This document shows positions 1-5,461 of a stretch of DNA of 9,485 bases, one piece after another. The stretch comes from Candidatus Gottesmanbacteria bacterium CG_4_10_14_0_8_um_filter_37_24 (GTDB lineage Bacteria > Patescibacteriota > Microgenomatia > 2-02-FULL-39-11): the NCBI GenBank assembly GCA_002785215.1, contig PFMK01000048.1, positions 1-9,485 on the forward strand, given 5' to 3'. The first letter of the stretch is position 1; the number at the start of each line of letters is the position of its first letter. The notes below the pieces were generated by a model. The model was not told where the DNA came from. It did not search any database and worked only from the letters and a program-made list of their open reading frames with translations. Position numbers and translations under genes: made by a program.

Positions 1-25
1 AGTCGTTAAATGTTTGTAGTTCATA

Positions 26-61
26 TGCAACCATTCTAACGGTTGCACTTCGTTTTAGAAT
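26..61. repeat. Two interleaved 7-bp inverted repeats
   Basis: TGCAACC (26-32) is the exact reverse complement of GGTTGCA (41-47), and ATTCTAA (33-39) is the exact reverse complement of TTAGAAT (55-61). The arms are ordered A-B-A'-B', so in RNA the two hairpins either exclude each other or form an H-type pseudoknot. The junction between A and B has no spacer, which makes simultaneous formation strained. A modest T-rich run (CTTCGTTTT, 48-56) follows the first hairpin, so a weak terminator of an unseen upstream gene is possible. No protein-coding signal is convincing in 1-104. Confidence 0.45.
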
Positions 62-83
62 ACACCGACGTGCGGGGAATATG

Positions 84-92
84 TGTTATTAT
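84..92 (+). promoter_or_regulatory. Extended -10 promoter of the five-gene run
   Basis: TGTTATTAT is a TGn extended -10 followed by a 5/6 match to TATAAT. Only a poor -35 (CCGACG, 65-70, 16-bp spacer) lies upstream, which an extended -10 can tolerate. The predicted transcription start is near 99, leaving only about 6 nt before the ATG at 105. An overlapping TATAAT at 94-99 would place the start inside the codon and is less likely. Confidence 0.45.
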
Positions 93-104
93 ATATAATC
101 ACAA

Positions 105-638
105 ATGAAAAAAAGAATTGTGGTTTTTGCCGGAAACGGCTGTAAAAAAGAGAAAGAAAAATATTATTTTAACTTAGCTTACCGGACAGGTGAACTTCTG
201 GCTGAGGCTGGTTTCGCCACGGTTACAGGTGGAGGGCCGGGGCTTATGGATGAGGTGATGAAGGGCGCCTGGGAAAAAGGCGGAGATACCATCGGCATCA
301 GGCTGAACGTACAGGGAGTCAGGCATTCAAAGTACGCAAAAGAATTCTCCATATACGACAGTCTGGTAGAACGGCAGAACAAATTAATTGAGTTGGGCGA
401 TTCCTTCATAGCGCTACCGGGAGGAATAGGCACGTATTACGAGATTTTTGCAGTTATCGCCATGAAAAGGAAGAAAGAGATCCCACAGAGTAAGCATATG
501 ATACTGTTGAGTTCTTATTTTAAGGATTTCGATAAGATCATCGACAAATTTATAAATGATGGTTTTGCATTCGGCGAGATGAGGTCTTTCTATTCTTTAG
601 CCCAAAATCCCGAAGAAGCGATAGATATATTGAAATAA
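105..638 (+). CDS. LOG-family protein (putative nucleoside 5'-monophosphate phosphoribohydrolase)
   Basis: A 177-residue cytosolic Rossmann-fold protein of the LOG/YvdD family (TIGR00730-like). Characterised members cleave the N-glycosidic bond of cytokinin riboside 5'-monophosphates or of AMP and similar nucleotides. The two family motifs are present: TGGGPGLMD at residues 41-49 and PGGIGTYYE at 105-113. The catalytic pair of the family corresponds to Arg90 (in VERQNK) and Glu113. Length matches the short LOG class. The start at 105 follows a promoter by only a few nucleotides and has no Shine-Dalgarno sequence, so the mRNA may be nearly leaderless. It is the first gene of a tight five-gene run and the next start lies 7 nt after its stop. 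The family assignment is firm; the physiological substrate is not known from sequence. Confidence 0.9.
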   Translation: MKKRIVVFAGNGCKKEKEKYYFNLAYRTGELLAEAGFATVTGGGPGLMDEVMKGAWEKGGDTIGIRLNVQGVRHSKYAKEFSIYDSLVERQNKLIELGDSFIALPGGIGTYYEIFAVIAMKRKKEIPQSKHMILLSSYFKDFDKIIDKFINDGFAFGEMRSFYSLAQNPEEAIDILK

Positions 639-645
639 TTGAAAG

Positions 646-1437
646 ATGAAATACAAATTAATTGTTGCTGATGGAGACGGGACCCTCTTTGCACCCTCTG
701 AGACGGTAGCTCCGTTTCCCTCGGAAAATCTTCTCAGGAAAGTAAAACAGGCAGGGGAAAAAGGAGTCCTTTTCACTCTTGCCACGGCCAGATCCCTTTC
801 CTGGGTGGAAAACCTGATTACAGGCTTTGATTTGAAAGTCCCGATGATACTGGACAATGGAGCCCAGATTTATGATCCTACTTCCAAGAAATATTTGTGG
901 GAATCAGTCCTATCCAAAGAAGATGCAGAAAAAACACTTTCAATCTTGTCAGAAGACAAGGCCTTAAGAGTCTTTATCGTTGACAGCGGTGAAAGACTGA
1001 CGGATCCGGGCAGGATAAAATATTGGAAGATAAGTAAAATACTTGTCTTAGGCATTACCCCCAAAAAGGCGGAATACCTTTACCGGAAGTTAAGCATAAA
1101 TCCGAATGTATTTGTGACCAAAAGCGTATCAGGCAGGGGAGAGGAAAGCGAGTCTATACACGTCACAAATCTTATGGCCACAAAGAAAGTAGCCTTGGAG
1201 AAGCTTCTGGAGATATTGGATATATCACGTGATGAGGCAATCGGTATAGGTGACAGTTATAATGATCTGTCTTTTTTGGAAATTTGCGGTCTGAAAGTGG
1301 CGGTGGGTAATGCGGTTCCTGAGGTGAAAGATATTGCGGATTATGTGTCTCCTCCTTACTGGGAGGATGGTGTCGGGGATGTGATAGATAAATACGTATT
1401 CAAGTCAAAAGGCAAAATGCAAAAGTCAAAAGTGTAA
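646..1437 (+). CDS. Cof-type HAD-superfamily phosphatase
   Basis: A 263-residue cytosolic hydrolase of the haloacid dehalogenase superfamily, Cof/type IIB cap class, expected to remove phosphate from sugar phosphates or other small metabolites. Motif I is D9-G-D11-G-T13 (nucleophile Asp9, general acid Asp11). Motif II is around Thr47 in LATARS, motif III is Lys180/Lys181 ahead of VALEKLL, and motif IV is GIGDSYND at 200-207 with Asp203 and Asp207 as Mg2+ ligands. The cap lies between about residues 80 and 175. The last roughly 12 residues (from KSKGKM on) are Lys-rich, translated from a 21-nt direct repeat, and look like an added tail outside the fold. It sits 7 nt after the LOG gene and 10 nt before the NUDIX gene, probably in one transcript. 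Substrate cannot be told. Confidence 0.88.
   Translation: MKYKLIVADGDGTLFAPSETVAPFPSENLLRKVKQAGEKGVLFTLATARSLSWVENLITGFDLKVPMILDNGAQIYDPTSKKYLWESVLSKEDAEKTLSILSEDKALRVFIVDSGERLTDPGRIKYWKISKILVLGITPKKAEYLYRKLSINPNVFVTKSVSGRGEESESIHVTNLMATKKVALEKLLEILDISRDEAIGIGDSYNDLSFLEICGLKVAVGNAVPEVKDIADYVSPPYWEDGVGDVIDKYVFKSKGKMQKSKV
1402..1432 (+). repeat. Direct repeat AAGTCAAAAG x2, 21-nt period
   Basis: AAGTCAAAAG occurs at 1402-1411 and again at 1423-1432, in an A-rich stretch with GGCAAAATGC between the copies. It forms the last codons of the HAD gene and runs almost to its stop codon. It resembles the A-rich AAAAGTCAAAAG-type intergenic repeats I recall from many environmental bacterial genomes, but that likeness is from memory only. 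Confidence 0.6.
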
Positions 1438-1447
1438 AAAATAATAA

Positions 1448-2008
1448 ATGAATAATAGCTATCATCTTCATGATCTAAACGGGGAAAGAACAGAGCAACT
1501 TCTTATTCTCGTCGACAAAGAAAGCGGAGAGAAGACAGGTGAGGCAACTAGGGAAGCATGCCATAAGGGTAAGGGTTTGGTACACTTGGCTTTTATTGCT
1601 TTTATTATAGACGGAAAGAGAAATATTGTTCTTGCCAAAAGGTCAGAAAAAAAGTCGCTTTGGCCGGGTTTCTGGGATACCGCGGTGGTCAGTCATGTAC
1701 TGCCCGGTGAAACAGCCGGAAAGGCGGCAGAAAGAAGAGCCAAAGAAGAGATGGGCGTGGATATGGAATTTGAAACCATAGGATCATTTTATTATTTCGC
1801 AAAACATAATGAGTATTCCGAAAATGAGTACTGTCATGTTTTGATCGGAAAAACAGACAAAAAATTGACCTCAAATCCGGTTGAAATATCCGAAGTAAGA
1901 AATGTCCCGTATGCTAAAATGCAAAATGAGATAAATGCACATAAAGAATTATTTACTCCCTGGTTTTTACTAGCGATGGAAAAATATAATTTATCAAAAT
2001 ATATATGA
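1448..2008 (+). CDS. IDI-like NUDIX hydrolase lacking the isomerase catalytic cysteine
   Basis: A 186-residue protein that aligns by eye along its length with type 1 isopentenyl-diphosphate isomerase (E. coli Idi). The metal site looks complete: His39 and His46 (in ACHKGKGLVHLAF), His83, and Glu125/Glu127 in ENEYC. The tyrosine matching E. coli Tyr104 is Tyr116. The degenerate NUDIX box runs from about 82 to 104 (Glu88, Arg96, Glu100, Glu101, Gly103). However, the catalytic Cys67 of E. coli falls on Val81 (WDTAVVSH instead of WTNSVCGH). Isomerase activity is therefore doubtful; a diphosphohydrolase role, as in the related YfcD-type proteins, is an alternative. No SD is seen before the start, and the stop overlaps the transporter start (ATGA). 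NUDIX/IDI family is confident, function open. Confidence 0.85.
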   Translation: MNNSYHLHDLNGERTEQLLILVDKESGEKTGEATREACHKGKGLVHLAFIAFIIDGKRNIVLAKRSEKKSLWPGFWDTAVVSHVLPGETAGKAAERRAKEEMGVDMEFETIGSFYYFAKHNEYSENEYCHVLIGKTDKKLTSNPVEISEVRNVPYAKMQNEINAHKELFTPWFLLAMEKYNLSKYI

Positions 2009-2904
2009 CCACAAAAATTAAGGCACTTCTGAGTCTGGCAGCTACTATAGTCTTATTTACTTTTGTGGTAATAGTTGCCCGTTTTACAGTGGCGGATGCG
2101 CCTCAGATGTATGTACTCTTTATAAGAACTCTTGTAGCTTCAATTGCATTTTTACCGTTTTTTATAAAAAGTAAGGTCTGGAATAAAACGAAATTTAAGG
2201 AACTTATACTGGTATCATCCCTTTCGACAGTCAACCTGGTGTTTTTCATGTGGGGGATAAAATATACTACCGCCTCTGCCAGCCAGCTTATTTACGCAGC
2301 GATGCCGATCTTAACCATACTGGTAACAGCATTTTTTATGAAAAATAAATATTCCCTGCGGACGATAATCGGCGTGGTTGTCGGTTTTACCGGAATTTTA
2401 TTTATAATCTATACCTCAGCTGTGGAAAAAGGGGAAACTATTTCCGGAGGAATTATCGGAAATTTGGCGGTTGTAATTGCCATGCTGGGTTGGTTGGCAT
2501 ATATCCTTCTTTCCAAAAAATATTCCAAGTATTTTTCACCCGTGGAAATCGGTGCCACCTCTCTTCTTTTAACTTTTTTTGTGACCTTGATTCTGGCGGT
2601 TATTCAGTATAATTTGGAACATAAAGGTTTGATATTATCGCGAAATTTGATTTTAGCAGGGCTATACTTGGGTCTTTGCGGTTCGTTCCTGACATATATT
2701 TTAATACAGTATGCCATCAAATACCTTTCTCCGCTGACGGTTAACTTATCATCATATATCCAGCCGATACTGACTACTGCAATGGCGATGATTCTTTTGG
2801 GAGAAAAATTGACGATGACTTTCTTATTTGGCAGTATGATGGTTTTGTTCGGAGTATTTATAAGCGCAACACTGGAATTTTACTTTCGGAATACACATAA
2901 ATAA
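2005..2904 (+). CDS. EamA/DMT-superfamily transporter
   Basis: A 299-residue integral membrane protein with ten predicted transmembrane helices, roughly residues 7-28, 34-54, 66-86, 94-112, 118-137, 148-170, 182-200, 215-237, 242-265 and 271-290. This is the two-times-five EamA repeat layout of the drug/metabolite transporter superfamily. The second repeat ends with the typical PILTTAMAMILLGEKLT stretch (254-270), where helix 9 leads into the GE loop. Such proteins usually export amino acids or other metabolites, or take up nucleotides or sugars; the substrate cannot be inferred. The ATG overlaps the NUDIX stop by 4 nt, so translational coupling is likely, and no SD is visible. The next gene starts 4 nt after its stop. 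Confidence 0.9.
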   Translation: MTTKIKALLSLAATIVLFTFVVIVARFTVADAPQMYVLFIRTLVASIAFLPFFIKSKVWNKTKFKELILVSSLSTVNLVFFMWGIKYTTASASQLIYAAMPILTILVTAFFMKNKYSLRTIIGVVVGFTGILFIIYTSAVEKGETISGGIIGNLAVVIAMLGWLAYILLSKKYSKYFSPVEIGATSLLLTFFVTLILAVIQYNLEHKGLILSRNLILAGLYLGLCGSFLTYILIQYAIKYLSPLTVNLSSYIQPILTTAMAMILLGEKLTMTFLFGSMMVLFGVFISATLEFYFRNTHK

Positions 2905-2908
2905 TTAT

Positions 2909-3481
2909 ATGGCACATCCGATTATTTTCGATATAGAGACACAACATACCCTGAGAGAGGTAGGATATGATTACCGGAAGCTGAAAATATCCGTTGTAGG
3001 ATTATACGATTATGCGACTGGTACTTATTTTGCTTATTTTGAAAAGGATATTCCCGAACTTATGCTTAAAATCGAGCATGCTTCGATGATCATCGGTTTT
3101 AACATCAATAAATTTGATTTGCCAGTTTTATCTCCATACTACCTCGGGGATATAACCCAGTTTTCCACCCTTGATATACTGGAAAGGGTCGAAAAATCAT
3201 TGGGTTTCAGAGTGGCGCTTGATGATTTGGCTAGAGCAACTTTGGGAATAAAAAAGACAGGGCATGGACTTTTAGCTGTCGACTATTTTAACAATAAGGA
3301 GTGGGATAAACTGGAAAAGTATTGTCTGGATGATGTGAGAATCACTAAAGAAATATACGAATATGGCATGAAAAACGGTAAATTGATGCTGAACACCAAT
3401 AAAGGGATAAGGGAAATTCCGGTAACCTTTAAAAACCCCTCTAACGGAAAAACCGCAGTGTCTTTATCGCTTCCTTTTTAA
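2909..3481 (+). CDS. DEDDy-type 3'-5' exonuclease (RNase H-like fold)
   Basis: A 190-residue stand-alone nuclease domain of the DnaQ-like/YprB RNase H-like group. The DEDDy residues can be read directly: Asp8 and Glu10 in FDIET (Exo I), Asp70 in GFNINKFD (63-70, Exo II), and Tyr138/Asp142 in YCLDD (Exo III, the y signature YxxxD). It would be expected to degrade DNA or RNA from the 3' end using two metal ions. No helicase, polymerase or binding domain is attached; the last 40 residues are a tail without a recognised motif. It is the last gene of the run and converges on dedA, the two stop codons sharing TTAA at 3478-3481. No SD precedes the ATG. Whether it works in repair or RNA turnover is unknown. 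Confidence 0.85.
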   Translation: MAHPIIFDIETQHTLREVGYDYRKLKISVVGLYDYATGTYFAYFEKDIPELMLKIEHASMIIGFNINKFDLPVLSPYYLGDITQFSTLDILERVEKSLGFRVALDDLARATLGIKKTGHGLLAVDYFNNKEWDKLEKYCLDDVRITKEIYEYGMKNGKLMLNTNKGIREIPVTFKNPSNGKTAVSLSLPF

Positions 3482-4149
3482 CCCGCTGTTGGAGGATTGG
3501 CGGGGGCTTTAGCAGGCGCCGTACGTTTATGTTTTATATATTCTATGAGTCCCGGAAGGATTGATAGAAAGATAATGACGAGAATGGCATAATGGAAATT
3601 ATTTTTTATAATCGGAAGATTGCCGAAAAAATAACCGCCAAATGTAAAAAGAGTCACCCACAAAAATCCTCCCACAATATTATAACTTATGAAGTGACCG
3701 TAACTCATTTTTCCAATACCTGCCACGAAAGGGGCGAAAGTACGGATAATAGGGATAAATCTGGCCAAAATTATGGTTTTGCCTCCATGTTTCTCATAGA
3801 ATTTGTGTGTTCTGTCCAAGTACTCTTTTTTCAATAGGCGGCTTTTTGTATGAAATACTTTCGGTCCCACAAAATGACCGATCCAATAGTTAACCGTATC
3901 ACCCAGAATAGCTGCAAAAAGTAATATTCCATAAAGCCACCAGATGTGTAATGATCCAATCGAGGCGAATGTACCGGCTGCAAAAAGCAGTGAATCTCCG
4001 GGAAGAAAGGGCGTAACCACAAGACCTGTTTCACAAAAAATGACTATAAATAGAAGTATATAGGTGTATATTCCGAATTGGCCGATAATTGTGTTCAGGT
4101 GTTTATCCAGGTGCAGGAAAAGGTCCACGAGGGTATTTGCAATTTGCAT
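3478..4149 (-). CDS. DedA-family membrane protein
   Basis: A 223-residue integral membrane protein of the DedA (SNARE-associated/VTT) family, linked in other bacteria to membrane homeostasis, envelope proton-dependent transport and lipid flipping. Seen in sequence: ETGLVVTPFLPGDSLLF starting at Glu40, with Asp52 in the PGD motif; GDTVNYWIG at 83-91; and the FIPIIRTFAPFVAG motif with Arg130 and Arg136. Glu40, Asp52, Arg130 and Arg136 correspond to residues reported as essential in E. coli DedA proteins. A short cytosolic tail after about residue 206 is rich in Ala and Pro (APAKAPANPP). Its own promoter lies immediately upstream on this strand, giving a leader of only about 3 nt, so the chosen ATG fits a leaderless message. 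Confidence 0.92.
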   Translation of the reverse strand: MQIANTLVDLFLHLDKHLNTIIGQFGIYTYILLFIVIFCETGLVVTPFLPGDSLLFAAGTFASIGSLHIWWLYGILLFAAILGDTVNYWIGHFVGPKVFHTKSRLLKKEYLDRTHKFYEKHGGKTIILARFIPIIRTFAPFVAGIGKMSYGHFISYNIVGGFLWVTLFTFGGYFFGNLPIIKNNFHYAILVIIFLSILPGLIEYIKHKRTAPAKAPANPPTAG

Positions 4150-4158
4150 AATTTTCTA

Positions 4159-4187
4159 ATTATATTGATGAATCTTATTAATTTCAA
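4159..4187 (-). promoter_or_regulatory. Promoter of the dedA gene
   Basis: Read on the - strand: TTGAAA (4187 to 4182), a 17-bp spacer, then a perfect TATAAT (4164 to 4159). The predicted start of transcription is near 4152, with the ATG at 4149. This is the best promoter match in the window and implies a leaderless or nearly leaderless mRNA. Confidence 0.65.
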
Positions 4188-4201
4188 CACAGAGGATTTT
4201 C

Positions 4202-4243
4202 TTGACAGGAAAAAAAATTCTGGTAGACTTAAACTGTTATAAT
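4202..4243 (+). promoter_or_regulatory. Promoter region of the suf operon
   Basis: The strongest element is an extended -10, TGTTATAAT (4235-4243), predicting a start near 4250 and a leader of about 18 nt before the ATG at 4268. A consensus -35, TTGACA (4202-4207), lies 30 bp from that -10, too far to pair with it. It could instead pair with TAGACT (4224-4229, 16-bp spacer, 4/6 match). One or two overlapping promoters are therefore possible. Confidence 0.55.
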
Positions 4244-4258
4244 ATCTATACTAGTTTA
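4230..4258. promoter_or_regulatory. 29-bp dyad overlapping the suf -10, candidate Rrf2 operator
   Basis: TAAACT (4230-4235) is the exact reverse complement of AGTTTA (4253-4258), and inside them TATA (4238-4241) faces TATA (4247-4250). Ten of twelve arm positions pair around a centre at 4244. The dyad encloses the whole -10 element and the predicted start of transcription. A direct repeat TATACT also occurs at 4247-4252 and 4257-4262, 10 bp apart. Size and position suit repression by a dimeric Rrf2 protein encoded just downstream; binding is inferred. Confidence 0.45.
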
Positions 4259-4267
4259 TACTGAATC

Positions 4268-4666
4268 ATGAAAATTTCCAAAAAAGAAGATTTCAGTTTG
4301 ATATTCATGAGTATTCTGGCAAAAGAGTACTCGGATAAATATATCCCCTTATCCTACGTGGCGGAAAGAGCAAATTTTTCAGTGCTTTTTTTGAAACATA
4401 TAGCCAGCGCGCTTCTTAAAAAAGGCCTGGTTGAGAGTAAGGAAGGTATAGGCGGCGGATACAGGCTTTCAAGAAAACCCAAAAGTATTTCAATATCGGA
4501 AATCTTGGAAGCAATAACTTCAAACAGAATATCCGTACCTTGTGAAAAAAGCAGTTGCCACGTGAAAAAAAAGGAATGCGCATGTCATTCCCTGTGGGAT
4601 AACTTAAGTTCAAAAATGAGCAGTTATTTAAAGGCAATCAGCCTGGCGGAGTTTGTAAATCAATGA
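4268..4666 (+). CDS. Rrf2-family (IscR/SufR-like) transcriptional regulator
   Basis: A 132-residue DNA-binding protein of the Rrf2 family, first gene of the suf operon and probably its Fe-S-sensing autoregulator. The winged helix-turn-helix occupies about residues 8-70, with IPLSYVAERANFS and FLKHIASALLKKGLV as helices and EGIGGGYRLSR as the wing. The dimerisation helix follows from about 77. The cluster-binding region has Cys92, Cys97, Cys104, Cys106 and His107. E. coli IscR uses Cys92, Cys98, Cys104 and His107, so three of four ligands fall at identical numbers while the middle cysteine is shifted by one. A dyad over its promoter fits autorepression. The stop overlaps the sufC start (ATGA). 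No SD is visible before the ATG. Confidence 0.92.
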   Translation: MKISKKEDFSLIFMSILAKEYSDKYIPLSYVAERANFSVLFLKHIASALLKKGLVESKEGIGGGYRLSRKPKSISISEILEAITSNRISVPCEKSSCHVKKKECACHSLWDNLSSKMSSYLKAISLAEFVNQ

Positions 4667-5445
4667 GTTTAAAAGTAAATAATTTATCCGCAGGAATAGG
4701 GAATCTTTGCATCCTTCATGATATCGATTTAAAGATAGAAAAAGGCACTCTAAATGTCCTGATGGGACCAAACGGCAGCGGTAAATCCACTTTTGCATCC
4801 GTACTTATGGGCAATCCTAAATATAAAAGAGTGGAAAAAAAACCATATTTATCTCTAAACGGTAAAGACATAAGTAATTTCGAGCCACATGAAAGAGCAA
4901 AATGCGGTCTTTTTCTGGCTTTTCAGAATCCTTCAGGTATTCCCGGCGTCTCTGTGGCAAATCTGCTCAAAACCTCTTATCAAACAGTACAAAGAAGCGA
5001 TAATACTCCCTCTAAAAAAAGCGCCCATAATCCCGCGCTCTCGGTTTTCAAATTCCATCAGGAACTGGTACTTACTGCAGAAAGAATTGGTGTTCCCAGA
5101 GATTTTTTGGGAAGAAGTCTTGACGGAGATTTCTCCGGAGGAGAGAAAAAGAAGCTGGAGATGCTTCAGGCTATAGTATTAAAACCGAAATATGCGGTAT
5201 TTGACGAGATTGATACCGGTCTTGATGTGGATGCTCTAAAAACAATAGCCGGAGCAATTCTTGAGCTCAAGAAAAAAGGAACCGGAATATTAGTCGTCAC
5301 TCATTATCACCGTATTCTGGAATATGCCAAACCTGACGTGGTCCACGTTTTAGTAAAAGGAAGAATTGTTGCCTCCGGGGGTTGTAAGCTGGCCTTAGAG
5401 ATAGAAAAAAACGGTTACTCGAAATGGTCAAAAAGCAAAAATTAA
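4663..5445 (+). CDS. sufC: SufC, ABC-type ATPase of the SUF scaffold
   Basis: A 260-residue cytosolic ABC ATPase that powers conformational change of the SufBCD complex during Fe-S cluster assembly. All nucleotide-binding motifs are intact: Walker A GPNGSGKST (35-43), Q-loop Gln88 in FQNP, signature FSGGEKKK (157-164), Walker B YAVFDE (177-182) with catalytic Glu182, D-loop GLDVDAL, and switch His214. The FSGGEKKK signature and the DEIDTGLD Walker B extension are characteristic of SufC. Length is near the family norm of about 250. The start overlaps the rrf2 stop (ATGA at 4663-4666), implying coupled translation; a weak GGAG lies 11 nt upstream. The short segment 111-126 is variable and Ser/Lys-rich. 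Assignment is firm. Confidence 0.96.
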   Translation: MSLKVNNLSAGIGNLCILHDIDLKIEKGTLNVLMGPNGSGKSTFASVLMGNPKYKRVEKKPYLSLNGKDISNFEPHERAKCGLFLAFQNPSGIPGVSVANLLKTSYQTVQRSDNTPSKKSAHNPALSVFKFHQELVLTAERIGVPRDFLGRSLDGDFSGGEKKKLEMLQAIVLKPKYAVFDEIDTGLDVDALKTIAGAILELKKKGTGILVVTHYHRILEYAKPDVVHVLVKGRIVASGGCKLALEIEKNGYSKWSKSKN

Positions 5446-5461
5446 TTTCCCGATTCATTAA

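Noticed and set aside
3..98. Open + strand frame at the window's left edge as the tail of an upstream gene
   Set aside because: It reads through both inverted repeats and gives no recognisable protein; too short to support without upstream sequence.
597..857. Reverse-strand frame of 86 codons across the LOG/HAD junction
   Set aside because: It lies opposite two well-supported genes and has no recognisable domain; same for the other short antisense frames in the window.
1402..1432. CRISPR-like or tandem array at the end of the HAD gene
   Set aside because: Only two 10-nt copies at a 21-nt period in low-complexity A-rich sequence; no array.
3482..3530. GC-rich hairpin near the dedA 3' end as a terminator
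   Set aside because: Only a 4-5 bp stem (GGCG/CGCC) inside coding sequence for the Ala/Pro tail, with no following T-tract on either strand.
4202..4243. TTGACA at 4202 paired with TATAAT at 4238 as one classical promoter
   Set aside because: The spacer would be 30 bp, far beyond the 16-18 bp accepted. The -10 is better explained as an extended element.
4889..5176. Alternative + strand frame of 95 codons inside sufC
   Set aside because: It is out of frame with the clear SufC motifs (Q-loop to signature) and has no family resemblance.
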